Of a DNA stretch of 64,000 nucleotides, positions 9,047 through 17,066 are shown piece after piece. The first letter of the stretch is position 1, and every line of letters starts with the position of its first letter. The notes beneath the pieces are model-generated. The model did not search any database. It was not told the origin of the DNA and saw nothing but the letters and a program-made list of their open reading frames with translations. The stretch lies in assembly GCF_030317105.1 (NCBI RefSeq), contig NZ_JASZYG010000004.1, forward strand, positions 714,701 through 778,700, in the 5' to 3' direction. This stretch comes from Variovorax brevis. Its GTDB lineage: Bacteria; Pseudomonadota; Gammaproteobacteria; Burkholderiales; Burkholderiaceae_C. The position numbers and the translations under genes are program-made.

Positions 9047-10918
9047 ATGCACGTGCGGCTGAAGCTCGTCCTGCTCTGCCTCTTGCTGGTGGCCGGTCAT
9101 GCGATGGCGCAGAACGGGCGCTATGTGCTGGTGCTGTACTCCAACGGCCGGCTGGTGCCCGGCAACGTCGAGGTCGAGACGGGGCTGCGGAACGCCATCG
9201 CGCGCAGTGCCGAGCGGCCCGTGCAGATCAACACCGAATTCCTGGACGTGCCCCAGTTCGTCGGCGCAACCTACGAGCGCATGATGACGAACTACCTGCA
9301 CGACAAGTACGCGCCCGAGAGTGCGCCGGCGGTCATCGTCGCGGTCGGCAGGGATGCGCTGGATTTCGTATTGCGCCAGCGCACGCAACTATTTCCTGAT
9401 GTGCCGGTCGTCCACGCCGCCGTCTTCGCGACCTTCCCCAAGCCGATCGGGCCGCTGCCCGAGGACGTGGTGGGGGTGCCGATCGAGTACGACATCATCG
9501 GCTCCATCGAGCAGGCGCTGCATTGGCATCCCAAGGCCACGCAGCTGTTGCTCGTCACCGGGTCGACCGTGCGCGACCGCGACTGGGAGAAGTTGCTTCG
9601 GGAAAAGACCTCGTCTTTCCAGGAATCGGTGAAGCTTGAGTTCCTCGCCGGCGTTCCAACCGCCGAGCTTCTGAAACGCCTGAAGTCGCTTGACGCAACC
9701 TCCCTGGTGTTCACCCCCGGCTTCTACCAAAGCGGCGACGAACTCTGGACCACGCCGCGCGACGCGGTCCAGATGCTGGCGCAGGCGTCTGCCGCTCCGG
9801 TGTACGGGCCGTTCAGCACGCTGATCGGCACCGGCGCGGTCGGTGGGCGCATGCCGCGATTTGCCGACATTGGCCAGCAGGCAGGCCAGATCGTCAACAG
9901 CCTGCTGGACGGAACCGCGCCCGCGAAGCTCCAGCTTCCCAGGGTCATGCCCAACAGGCTCATCGTCGACTGGCGGCAAACGCAGCGCTGGGGCATCAGC
10001 GATGCCGACGTTCCTGCCGACGCGGTGGTCGAGTTCAGGCAACCCACCTTCTGGGAGAGCTACCGCACCGCCGGCATCCTGGGGCTCGCAGCGATCCTCC
10101 TGCAAGCCGCGCTCATCACGGCGCTCATGCTCGAACACCGTCGCCGGCTCAAGGCCGAAATCGCGCTTGCACAGCGCGGCGCCGAACTCGCACACGCATC
10201 GCGCCTGGCGATTGCCGGTGAACTCACGGCGTCGATCGCGCACGAGATCAACCAGCCGCTGGCTGCGATCCTGTCGAACGCCGAGGCCGCCGAACTTCTG
10301 CTCAAGTCAGGCCGCCTGGGGCCGGACGAGATGGGCGGCATCCTGGCCGACATCCGGCGCGACGACTTGCGCGCGAGCGAAGTGATCTCGCGCCTGCGAA
10401 CGCTGCTGGCCAGGCAGGTTGTCGCGCGCCAGCCGCTGGACCTCAACGCGGCCATTGTCGAAGGATGCGAAATGCTGGAGGCAGAGGCGCGCCGGCGCGC
10501 GGTGAAACTGGTGGTGCGCACGGGTTCGGAACCTGTGCATGTCGTCGGCGACTCCATCCAGATCCAGCAGGTTCTCATCAACCTGGTGCTGAACGGCATG
10601 GACGCGATCGGCAACTTGCCCGAGCGGCGGCGTACGCTGGTCGTATCGACCACCCTGCGCGGCAATGGCGTCGAGCTTGAGGTCAGCGACCACGGTGAAG
10701 GCGTCGCACCCGAGAACTTGCCGAAGCTGTTTGATTCATTCTTCAGCACCAAGAGCCGGGGCATGGGCCTGGGCTTGTCGATCACGCGCACCATCGTCGA
10801 AGGACATGGCGGGCGAATATGGGCCGACAGCACGCGCGGCGTGGGCACCGTGTTTCATGTCGAACTGCCGAGGTTTTTCAAGACCAGCCCGGCGCCTCAG
10901 GAGCAAGCATGGGCATGA
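9047..10918 (+). CDS. Sensor histidine kinase with ABC-substrate-binding-like periplasmic domain
   Basis: A 623-residue protein from ATG 9047 (MHVRLKLVLL), chosen because it opens a good signal or anchor sequence ending AMAQ. Residues ~25-320 look like the ABC_sub_bind/TrpX-type periplasmic fold, followed by a transmembrane helix at ~341-362 and a cytoplasmic kinase. The H-box is ASIAHEINQPLAAIL with the phosphoacceptor His399. The ATPase boxes are visible as DHGEGVAPENL and SRGMGLGLSITRT. It overlaps the response-regulator gene by 10 bases. The ligand is unknown; the periplasmic fold suggests a small solute is sensed outside the membrane. Confidence 0.88.
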   Translation: MHVRLKLVLLCLLLVAGHAMAQNGRYVLVLYSNGRLVPGNVEVETGLRNAIARSAERPVQINTEFLDVPQFVGATYERMMTNYLHDKYAPESAPAVIVAVGRDALDFVLRQRTQLFPDVPVVHAAVFATFPKPIGPLPEDVVGVPIEYDIIGSIEQALHWHPKATQLLLVTGSTVRDRDWEKLLREKTSSFQESVKLEFLAGVPTAELLKRLKSLDATSLVFTPGFYQSGDELWTTPRDAVQMLAQASAAPVYGPFSTLIGTGAVGGRMPRFADIGQQAGQIVNSLLDGTAPAKLQLPRVMPNRLIVDWRQTQRWGISDADVPADAVVEFRQPTFWESYRTAGILGLAAILLQAALITALMLEHRRRLKAEIALAQRGAELAHASRLAIAGELTASIAHEINQPLAAILSNAEAAELLLKSGRLGPDEMGGILADIRRDDLRASEVISRLRTLLARQVVARQPLDLNAAIVEGCEMLEAEARRRAVKLVVRTGSEPVHVVGDSIQIQQVLINLVLNGMDAIGNLPERRRTLVVSTTLRGNGVELEVSDHGEGVAPENLPKLFDSFFSTKSRGMGLGLSITRTIVEGHGGRIWADSTRGVGTVFHVELPRFFKTSPAPQEQAWA

Positions 10919-11538
10919 AACCCGTCATTCATGTCGTCGACGACGACGAGGAACTGCGCGTGGCGTTGTTGCGCCTGCTTCATGCGGCCGGGCACGATGC
11001 GCTCGGCTACGCATCGACAGGCGAGTTTCTCCTTCATGCGCTGCCGCCGGACCACGCGGGCTGCCTGCTGCTGGACGTCAACATGCCCGGCCCCTCGGGG
11101 CTGGAGTTGCAGGACGTCTTGCAGCAACACGGCTGCCACCTGCCGGTGGTCTTTCTCACAGGCCGCGGCGATGTGCCTTCGAGCGTGCGCGCGATGAAGG
11201 CAGGTGCCTTGGACTTCCTGCAAAAGCCCGTGCAGCGCGACGTCTTGCTCGCGGCATTGGAGCGCGCATTGGCGCAGGACGCGGCGAAGCATGCCATGCG
11301 GGACGAGGCGCAACAGTTGCAAGAGTTGTTCGCGAAGCTCACGGCGCGCGAACGCGAGGTCTTCGATCGCATCGTTGCCGGCAAGTTGAACAAGCAGATT
11401 GCCGATGAGCTCAAGACCAGCGAGCGCACCATCAAGGCGCAGCGCGCCCAGCTGATGGTCAAGCTGGGTGCAGAGTCCGCGGCCGATCTCGGAGCCCTTG
11501 CCGAGCGCCTGCGGCGAGACGGAGCCAGCCATGCATAG
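10909..11538 (+). CDS. FixJ/LuxR-type two-component response regulator
   Basis: A 209-residue protein. ATG 10909 is preceded by AGGAG at 10899-10903 inside the end of the kinase gene. The receiver domain (~residues 4-118) has the acidic pair HVVDDDEE, phosphoacceptor Asp56 (LLLDVNMPG), the conserved Thr (FLTGRGD) and Lys (FLQKPVQ). The C-terminus is a LuxR helix-turn-helix (LTAREREVFDRIVAGKLNKQIADEL). It is the only regulator with a DNA-binding domain inside the sulfatase region, so it is the best candidate to bind the GGGCAA-N5-TTGCCC sites; this is inference. It overlaps the kinase upstream and the small membrane protein downstream. Confidence 0.93.
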   Translation: MGMKPVIHVVDDDEELRVALLRLLHAAGHDALGYASTGEFLLHALPPDHAGCLLLDVNMPGPSGLELQDVLQQHGCHLPVVFLTGRGDVPSSVRAMKAGALDFLQKPVQRDVLLAALERALAQDAAKHAMRDEAQQLQELFAKLTAREREVFDRIVAGKLNKQIADELKTSERTIKAQRAQLMVKLGAESAADLGALAERLRRDGASHA

Positions 11539-11920
11539 CGCCACTTTCAACCGGATCGGAAAGCTGCTGGCTTTTGCCGCGGTCGTCGAGATCGTCACCG
11601 GCCTGGCCGTGCTGGTGGTTCCTGCCCTGGTCATCCGCTTGCTGCTGGGCGTGGAGGCGGCCGGGGTCGCGCTCGCGATGGGCCGCGTCTTCGGCATCGC
11701 GCTCATTGCGCTGGGGCTGGCCTGCTGGCCCATGCGCTGGAAGCCGCAGACCGCCGGCGCTTCGTGGCGTGCCATGCTGGCCTACAACGCCATGATTGCC
11801 TTGTATCTCGCGTGGCTGGGCCTTGGCGTACACGTCGGTGGCTTGCTGCTTTGGCCGGCGGTCGCGTTGCACGCGGCAGTGGCGCTGCTGCTGGTACTCG
11901 CCGCACGCGCGGACAACTGA
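11531..11920 (+). CDS. Small four-helix inner-membrane protein of unknown function
   Basis: A 129-residue protein starting at ATG 11531, inside the last codons of the response regulator (8-base overlap), which suggests coupled translation. It has four hydrophobic segments (roughly residues 9-30, 40-58, 73-92 and 98-120) with few charged residues. I do not recognise a named family with confidence; the pattern is like small DoxX/DUF4345-sized membrane proteins. Coupling to the kinase and regulator hints at a role in signalling or in the envelope process they control. Confidence 0.75.
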   Translation: MHSATFNRIGKLLAFAAVVEIVTGLAVLVVPALVIRLLLGVEAAGVALAMGRVFGIALIALGLACWPMRWKPQTAGASWRAMLAYNAMIALYLAWLGLGVHVGGLLLWPAVALHAAVALLLVLAARADN

Positions 11921-11937
11921 GGCAAGCACTTTCTTCC

Positions 11938-11963
11938 TTCCCTTTCGGGCAAGCGATTTGCCC
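11938..11963 (+). promoter_or_regulatory. Operator copy 1: GGGCAA-N5-TTGCCC upstream of arylsulfatase
   Basis: GGGCAA at 11947-11952 and TTGCCC at 11958-11963 form a perfect inverted repeat with a 5-base spacer, preceded four bases upstream by a third half-site-like TTCCC at 11938-11942. A further TTGCCC occurs at 11974-11979. The centre is about 79 bases before the arylsulfatase ATG. Two more copies with the same architecture lie at 15602-15627 and 15642-15667. Confidence 0.7.
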
Positions 11964-12033
11964 GTTGGCCCAATTGCCCCGCTGCGATGCGGGTGCAACG
12001 ATGGCGCGCCGCCAATCACAAGGAAGGGCCATC

Positions 12034-14499
12034 ATGTCGAGAAGTGCATTCAGGAAATTCGCATGCGCATCGCTGTGCGTGCTCATGGCACCCACGCTCC
12101 TTGCACCTGCGATGGCGCAGGTCGTCACCGGTGACCTTGGTGCGCCCAGCGCAACGACAACCGTCGAAGGCCGACAGCTCCCTGCGCCTCCACCACCATT
12201 TGGCGGCGTCATCAAGCCCAACGCGACCGACTCGAAGACCTGGTGGCCGCCGCGCGTCGTGCCGCCCAAGGGCGCGCCCAATGTGCTGCTCATCATGACG
12301 GACGACCAGGGCTATGGCGTGAGTGGCACCTTCGGGGGCATCGTGCCGACACCCGCGATGGATCGCATTGCCGCGGCAGGACTGCGCTACACGCAATTCA
12401 ATTCGACCGCACTGTGTTCGCCAACACGCGCCGCGCTGATCACCGGCCGCAACCATCATTCGGGCGGCTTCGGCGTGATCACCGAACTCTCGACGGGCTA
12501 CCCCGGCTATGACTCGATCATCGGCGCGGACAACGCAACCATTGGCCGCGTGCTCAAGGACAACGGCTATGCCACCTCGTGGTTCGGCAAGAACCACAAC
12601 ACGCCCAGCTTCCAGTACAGCGTTGCAGGTCCCTTCGACCAATGGCCGTCGGGCATGGGCTTCGACTACTTCTACGGGTTCATGGGCGGCGAGACCGACC
12701 AGTACACCCCCTACCTCTTCCAGAACAACCGGCAGATCACACCCTGGGTCGGCAAGCCGGGCTACAACCTGACCACCGACATGGCTGACGAGGCGATCAG
12801 CTACATGAAGCAGCTGGACGCCGCGGCGCCGGACCAGCCGTTCTTCCTGTACTACGTGCCGGGCGGCACCCACTCGCCGCATCAGCCCACGCCCGAATGG
12901 ATCGCCAAGTTCAAGGGCAAGTTCGACATGGGTTGGAACAACCTGCGCGACATCATCTTTGCGAACCAGAAGCGTCTGGGTGTGATTCCTGCGGATGCGA
13001 AGCTGACCGAATGGCCCGACAGCCTTCCCAAGTGGGAGACGCTTTCAGCGGACCAGAAGAAGCTCTACGCGCGACAGGCCGAAGTGTTCGCGGCCTACGC
13101 CGCCTACACCGACCATGAAATCGGCCGCGTCATCCAGCAGGTGGAAGACTCGGGCAAGCTCGACAACACGCTCATCATCTACATCAGCGGCGACAACGGC
13201 ACCAGCCCCGAAGGCACCCTGAGCGGCACACCCAACCAGTACACCTCATACAACGGCGTGCTCGACTTCCCGATTGTGGAGCAACTCAAGTTCTACGAGG
13301 CATGGGGTTCGGCAGCGACGTATCCGCACATGGCGGTCGCGTGGTCGTGGGCCTTCGACACGCCGTTCAAGTACACCAAGCAGATTTCGTCGCACTTCGG
13401 TGGCACGCGGCAAGGCATGGCCATCTCGTGGCCTGCCCGCATCAAGGACGTCGGCGCCGTGCGAACCCAGTTCCACCACGTCATCGACATCGTCCCGACC
13501 ATCCTCGAAGTCTCCGGAATCAAGGCGCCGGAAGTGGTCAATGGCATCAAGCAGAAGCCGATCGAAGGCATCAGCATGGCCTACACCTTCGACAAGGCCA
13601 ATGCCAATGTCGCCACGCGACACAGGACCCAGTACTTCGAGATGATTGCCAACCGCGGGATCTATCACGACGGCTGGTATGCCAACACGACACCGCCGCA
13701 CGGACCGTGGATCCTGAACGCCCCGCTGCCCAAGCCGGAAGACTACAAGTGGGAGCTGTACAACCTGGCCGAGGACTATTCGCAAGCCAACGACCTGGCC
13801 GCGAAGATGCCTGAAAAGCTCAAGGAAATGCAGGCCATCTTCGACCAGGAGGCGAAGAAGTACCAGGTGCTTCCGCTGAACAACGACACCTTCGCACGGG
13901 CCACCGCGCCGCGGCCCAGCGCGACGGCGGGCAAGACGGTCTTCACCTACTCCGGCGTGATGCCGGGCATCCCGCTGGCCAATGCACCGAACATCATCGG
14001 CAGGTCGTATTCGATGACCGCCGAGGTCGACGTGCCGCAAGGCGGCGGCAACGGCATGCTCGCGACCGCGGGCGGTCATTGGGGCGGCTGGGGTTTCTAC
14101 ATGCTCAACGGCAAACCGGTGTTCGACTACAACATGCTCATCCTGGCCCAGTACCGCTGGGCAGGCAGCGAAGCGCTCGCGCCGGGCAAGCACACGCTCG
14201 TGTTCGACTACACCTATGACGGGCCGGGCATTGCCAAGGGCGGCACCGGTGTGCTGAAGGTCGACGGCAAGGTTGTCGACACCCAGAAGCAGGCCAACTC
14301 GATCGCCTTTCTCCAGATTGCCGACGAAACCTTCGACGTGGGCATCGACACCCGCTCCGGCGTGAACGACAAGGACTACCAGGTGCCGTTTGCCTTCAAC
14401 GGAAAGATCAACAAGCTGACGGTCAACCTCGGCCCGCCGCAACTGTCCGCAGCAGAAGAAAAGACGGCCAACGAAGCCGTTGCCAGGGCCAAGGACTAG
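12034..14499 (+). CDS. Exported arylsulfatase (formylglycine-type sulfatase)
   Basis: An 821-residue protein. ATG 12034 follows AAGGAAGG and opens a Sec signal peptide ending PAMAQ. The sulfatase domain occupies ~residues 80-560: metal-binding MTDDQGYG, the CSPTRAALITGR signature with Cys128 as the residue converted to formylglycine, and GDNGTSPEG further on. The ~250 C-terminal residues form an extra beta-rich domain, common in large proteobacterial arylsulfatases. No formylglycine-generating enzyme is in the window, so maturation must use a gene elsewhere. The gene sits between an operator copy and a strong terminator and appears to be a single-gene unit. The substrate is unknown (organosulfate scavenging is likely). 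Confidence 0.93.
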   Translation: MSRSAFRKFACASLCVLMAPTLLAPAMAQVVTGDLGAPSATTTVEGRQLPAPPPPFGGVIKPNATDSKTWWPPRVVPPKGAPNVLLIMTDDQGYGVSGTFGGIVPTPAMDRIAAAGLRYTQFNSTALCSPTRAALITGRNHHSGGFGVITELSTGYPGYDSIIGADNATIGRVLKDNGYATSWFGKNHNTPSFQYSVAGPFDQWPSGMGFDYFYGFMGGETDQYTPYLFQNNRQITPWVGKPGYNLTTDMADEAISYMKQLDAAAPDQPFFLYYVPGGTHSPHQPTPEWIAKFKGKFDMGWNNLRDIIFANQKRLGVIPADAKLTEWPDSLPKWETLSADQKKLYARQAEVFAAYAAYTDHEIGRVIQQVEDSGKLDNTLIIYISGDNGTSPEGTLSGTPNQYTSYNGVLDFPIVEQLKFYEAWGSAATYPHMAVAWSWAFDTPFKYTKQISSHFGGTRQGMAISWPARIKDVGAVRTQFHHVIDIVPTILEVSGIKAPEVVNGIKQKPIEGISMAYTFDKANANVATRHRTQYFEMIANRGIYHDGWYANTTPPHGPWILNAPLPKPEDYKWELYNLAEDYSQANDLAAKMPEKLKEMQAIFDQEAKKYQVLPLNNDTFARATAPRPSATAGKTVFTYSGVMPGIPLANAPNIIGRSYSMTAEVDVPQGGGNGMLATAGGHWGGWGFYMLNGKPVFDYNMLILAQYRWAGSEALAPGKHTLVFDYTYDGPGIAKGGTGVLKVDGKVVDTQKQANSIAFLQIADETFDVGIDTRSGVNDKDYQVPFAFNGKINKLTVNLGPPQLSAAEEKTANEAVARAKD

Positions 14500-14547
14500 G
14501 CGCGTGGCCGGCCCTGACGCGGCATATCAAGGCGACATATCAAAGCA

Positions 14548-14580
14548 AAAGAGCCCGGGCTGGTGCAGCCCGGGCTCTTT
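14548..14580. terminator. Strong hairpin terminator between arylsulfatase and OMP gene
   Basis: Arms 14548-14561 and 14567-14580 pair perfectly over 14 bases around a 5-base loop (GGTGC), and the stem is A-rich on one side and T-rich on the other. A short T run follows on the plus strand. Because the arms begin with AAA and end with TTT, it can work for both converging genes (arylsulfatase on plus, outer-membrane protein on minus). Confidence 0.9.
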
Positions 14581-14604
14581 GCATTTTTCCTTCACGCCGT
14601 CGAC

Positions 14605-15462
14605 TCACCAGCGGAAGGTCGCGCCCAGCATCGGCCCGTTGAAGTTGATGCTGTCGATGGCGTTGCCCGACTTCATGTCGTAGTCGAGATAGCGCCACAT
14701 GCCCGTGAGTTCGCCCCACGAGAACGCGTAGCTGATGCCGGCGGCCGCCTGCCACGTGAGCCTGGACTGGCCAGTGCCCACATCGATGTAGAACGGCAGG
14801 AACCACTTGCCGGAATCCCCCAGCGCATAGCGGCCCTTGGCGCCGACGATGGCGTCCCAAACCGTTTCGCGGATCTCGGCAAAACCTGAGCGGCCGCCGG
14901 GCGAGATGGGACCAAGATCACCCGAGATGTTCCAGCGAAGCGATGGCTTCATCTGGAACATGCGCGCGCCGCCGAGCACATCCACCGTCAGCTTCGGATC
15001 GGCCGCCACGCGGTATTCGCCGGCCAATGTCCAGACGACGCCCTTGAGATCCCAGCTCAGGTCTGCGGAGGTGCTGGCAGGAATCGCGTTGTGACCGATG
15101 GTGAAATCCCGGCTGTTCTGCTTGCTGCCGCCGAGGTCGAGGTAGATGAAGTCGGTAAAGAAGCCCCAGCGGCCATTGTTGGCCTCGAAGCTGCCCATGA
15201 ATGTGAACTTCAGGCTGTCGAGGATCTTGTCGGCATTGACGTCGATGGACGCGCCGCCGGTGCTCGTCGGAAAGCTGCTCGACCCGCCCAGACTCGGCAA
15301 ATAGCCGTACACCGACAGCGCGAAGCGCCAGGCGTTTGGATCGGCTGTGCTGGACTGCGCCGCCGCCATCGCCGGCACGAACGCCGCCGCTGCGAGCAAC
15401 CATTGCGAGGTCCGGACGCGCGAGCGCACCGGATGCTTCATGTCGAAGTTGTTTGCCACCAC
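14605..15462 (-). CDS. Outer-membrane beta-barrel protein
   Basis: About 285 residues. I choose GTG 15462 because AAAGGAG lies six bases upstream; ATG 15441 and ATG 15489 are alternatives. A signal peptide (WLLAAAAFVPAMAAAQ) precedes a mature chain of alternating strands (FALSVYGYLPSLGG, GRWGFFTDFIYLDLGG, TLAGEYRVAADPKLTVDVLGG) and it ends MLGATFRW, an aromatic last residue as in barrel proteins. The size suggests 8-12 strands. It points toward the arylsulfatase, shares its terminator, and carries its own operator copy upstream, so it is likely co-regulated with it. The family name is uncertain, the outer-membrane location is well supported. Confidence 0.82.
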   Translation of the reverse strand: MVANNFDMKHPVRSRVRTSQWLLAAAAFVPAMAAAQSSTADPNAWRFALSVYGYLPSLGGSSSFPTSTGGASIDVNADKILDSLKFTFMGSFEANNGRWGFFTDFIYLDLGGSKQNSRDFTIGHNAIPASTSADLSWDLKGVVWTLAGEYRVAADPKLTVDVLGGARMFQMKPSLRWNISGDLGPISPGGRSGFAEIRETVWDAIVGAKGRYALGDSGKWFLPFYIDVGTGQSRLTWQAAAGISYAFSWGELTGMWRYLDYDMKSGNAIDSINFNGPMLGATFRW

Positions 15463-15601
15463 CTGCTGCTCCTTTCGAAACGCCTTCAAGGAATTGGCTC
15501 ACCGTGAAACGGTTGATCGCAAGCCACGCCTCGCCCCCAGGCGGTCGGCTGCTTGCCGCAGCATGGTGCGATGGAGCGCCTCGCCGCGAAATCCGGTTGA
15601 A

Positions 15602-15627
15602 GGGCAATCGCCTTGCCCGAAAGGGCA
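15602..15627 (-). promoter_or_regulatory. Operator copy 2: upstream of the beta-barrel gene
   Basis: Read on the minus strand this is the same triple half-site: TGCCC, a 4-base gap, GGGCAA, a 5-base spacer and TTGCCC (the plus-strand inverted repeat is GGGCAA 15602-15607, TTGCCC 15613-15618). It lies about 150 bases upstream of the beta-barrel start and is back to back with copy 3. Similarity to the other copies continues for some 30 bases past the repeat. Confidence 0.65.
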
Positions 15628-15641
15628 GACACGACTTGCAC

Positions 15642-15667
15642 TTCCCTTTCGGGCAACCGATTTGCCC
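15642..15667 (+). promoter_or_regulatory. Operator copy 3: upstream of the receiver-protein operon
   Basis: TTCCC 15642-15646, GGGCAA 15651-15656, a 5-base spacer and TTGCCC 15662-15667. The 27-base block is identical to copy 1 except for one spacer base. About 90 bases downstream is a Shine-Dalgarno block (CACAAGGAAGG) that also precedes the arylsulfatase, so the whole promoter-leader appears to be a duplicated unit. Confidence 0.7.
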
Positions 15668-15751
15668 CTCACCCCGGTTTCGCTGCGAGCGCGAGCGGGC
15701 AATGATGGGACTCGGCGCTTTCGTGCGTCGCGTCACAAGGAAGGTCAAGCC

Positions 15752-15796
15752 ATGAACGATCGCTCCCGGCATGTTGTGCAGGCCGACAGCACCTGA
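15752..15796 (+). CDS. Possible 14-residue leader peptide ORF
   Basis: ATG 15752 follows the Shine-Dalgarno block AAGGAAGG at a good spacing; the ORF runs 14 codons (MNDRSRHVVQADST) to TGA. It stops 26 bases before the receiver-protein ATG, which itself has no obvious ribosome site, so translation of the leader may feed the downstream gene. The ribosome-site context matches that of the arylsulfatase, and the ORF may simply be what remains of a duplicated sulfatase-type leader. Whether the peptide has any function is unknown. Confidence 0.35.
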   Translation: MNDRSRHVVQADST

Positions 15797-15822
15797 CGCT
15801 GCAGTCGCCTTCGGCCCTGTCG

Positions 15823-16209
15823 ATGACCCCCTCCCCCAGCGGAACCGTACTCGTGGTGGACGACGACGACAGCATGCGACAAGCCATCGAACGGCTGCTC
15901 AATGCCTCCGGGCTGACGACCAAAGGCTATCCGTCGGCGGAAGCCTTGCTGGCGGACGGCCCGGGTCAGGCGGCCGCCTGCATCGTCAGCGACTTCAAGT
16001 TGCCGGCGATGTCCGGCCTGGACCTGTTGACTGAATTGCGCGCGCGCGGGCACCGCGCGCCCGTCATCGTGGTGACCGCTCACGACGCGCCGAAGCTGCG
16101 CGAAGAGGCCATGCGCCGCGGCGCGTCGGCTTACCTGGCCAAGCCATTTCGCGGAAGCGACCTGCTCGCCGCCATTGCAACGGCCGTGCAATCGCCAACG
16201 GCAGGCTGA
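15823..16209 (+). CDS. Single-domain response regulator (receiver only)
   Basis: A 128-residue protein that is a receiver domain and nothing else: acidic VVDDDDS, phosphoacceptor Asp57 (CIVSDFKLPAMSG), Thr in VTAHD, and Lys in YLAKPFRG. The sequence is FixJ-N-like. With no output domain it may act as a phosphate sink or adaptor for the kinase encoded at 9047, or work through protein contact. It is followed by the DUF2092 gene 34 bases downstream and is preceded by operator copy 3. The start has a poor ribosome site (see the leader ORF upstream). Confidence 0.88.
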   Translation: MTPSPSGTVLVVDDDDSMRQAIERLLNASGLTTKGYPSAEALLADGPGQAAACIVSDFKLPAMSGLDLLTELRARGHRAPVIVVTAHDAPKLREEAMRRGASAYLAKPFRGSDLLAAIATAVQSPTAG

Positions 16210-16243
16210 TGCCGGCGGCGCTTTAACCTGGAGGACATTTTTC

Positions 16244-17047
16244 ATGAAGCTCATTCCCCGAAAGGCCAGCCATCGGCTGGGCCACGCACTGCTCGCCGCC
16301 TCGGTACTGCTGGGGGCGCCGGGTGTGTCCATGGCACAAGACAAGCCTGCGCCCATGGCCGCACCCGCCAAGGACTTCAAGGACAACCGGGCGCTCGCCC
16401 TTCTCAAGGGCATGAGCGACACGCTGGCCGGCGCGAAGACGCTCAACTTCAAGGTGCGCGGCATCGTGCCGACGCCCGCACCGACGGGGCAATTCGTCAG
16501 CCTGTACGCGACGTCGAGCGTGACGATGCAGCGGCCGGACAAGCTCTTCGTGGCGTCTCGCGGCGATCTCTTCCCGAGCGACACCTATTACGACGGCAAG
16601 ATGGTCACCGTCGTGGCACGCGACAACAAGTTCTACACGCAGCGCGAGGCAGCGGGCGGCGCCATCGAAGCGCTCATGAAGAGCGTGCAGCCCGCATCCG
16701 ACGCCACTGCGCCCTTCTTCGACCTGCTGGTGACGGACCCCTATGCATTCCTGACGAAGGACTTCACCAGTGCCCTGTGGGTCGGGCAAACGCTCATCGC
16801 CGGCGTCAAGACCGACCACCTCGCATTCACGGCGCCGGGGCTGGACTGGGAGGTCTGGATCGGCATGGCGGACAAGTTGCCGCGCTTGATGGTCGTGTCG
16901 TACCGCTCCGGCGAGCGACAGCCCACGTTCACGGTCGAGCTGTCGGACTGGAAGCTCGGCGCGCCGGTTCCGGCAAAGACATTCGTGGCGAGCATTCCGA
17001 AGGACGCCATCAAGCTCGAGTTCAAGCAGATCGGTGAAGCCAAGTAG
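16244..17047 (+). CDS. DUF2092 family exported protein
   Basis: A 267-residue protein. ATG 16244 follows GGAGG at a spacing of 9 and opens a signal peptide (LGHALLAASVLLGAPGVSMAQ). The mature part has the DUF2092 look: an N-terminal helix with ALALLKGMSDTLAGAKTLNFKV, then LolA/LppX-like strands (MQRPDKLFVAS, YYDGKMVTVVARDNKFYTQ, DHLAFTAPGLDWEVWI). It is predicted to be periplasmic; the family's function is not established, though its fold suggests binding of a hydrophobic ligand. It is in one operon with the receiver protein and the small exported protein after it. Confidence 0.85.
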   Translation: MKLIPRKASHRLGHALLAASVLLGAPGVSMAQDKPAPMAAPAKDFKDNRALALLKGMSDTLAGAKTLNFKVRGIVPTPAPTGQFVSLYATSSVTMQRPDKLFVASRGDLFPSDTYYDGKMVTVVARDNKFYTQREAAGGAIEALMKSVQPASDATAPFFDLLVTDPYAFLTKDFTSALWVGQTLIAGVKTDHLAFTAPGLDWEVWIGMADKLPRLMVVSYRSGERQPTFTVELSDWKLGAPVPAKTFVASIPKDAIKLEFKQIGEAK

Positions 17048-17066
17048 GCGCGCAAAGGGGCATGCC

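Noticed and set aside
11965..11980. Possible sigma-54 promoter (TTGGCCCAATTGCCCC) before the arylsulfatase
   Set aside because: The GG-to-GC distance is 7 bases, not the required 10, and the sequence is better explained as extra half-sites of the operator.
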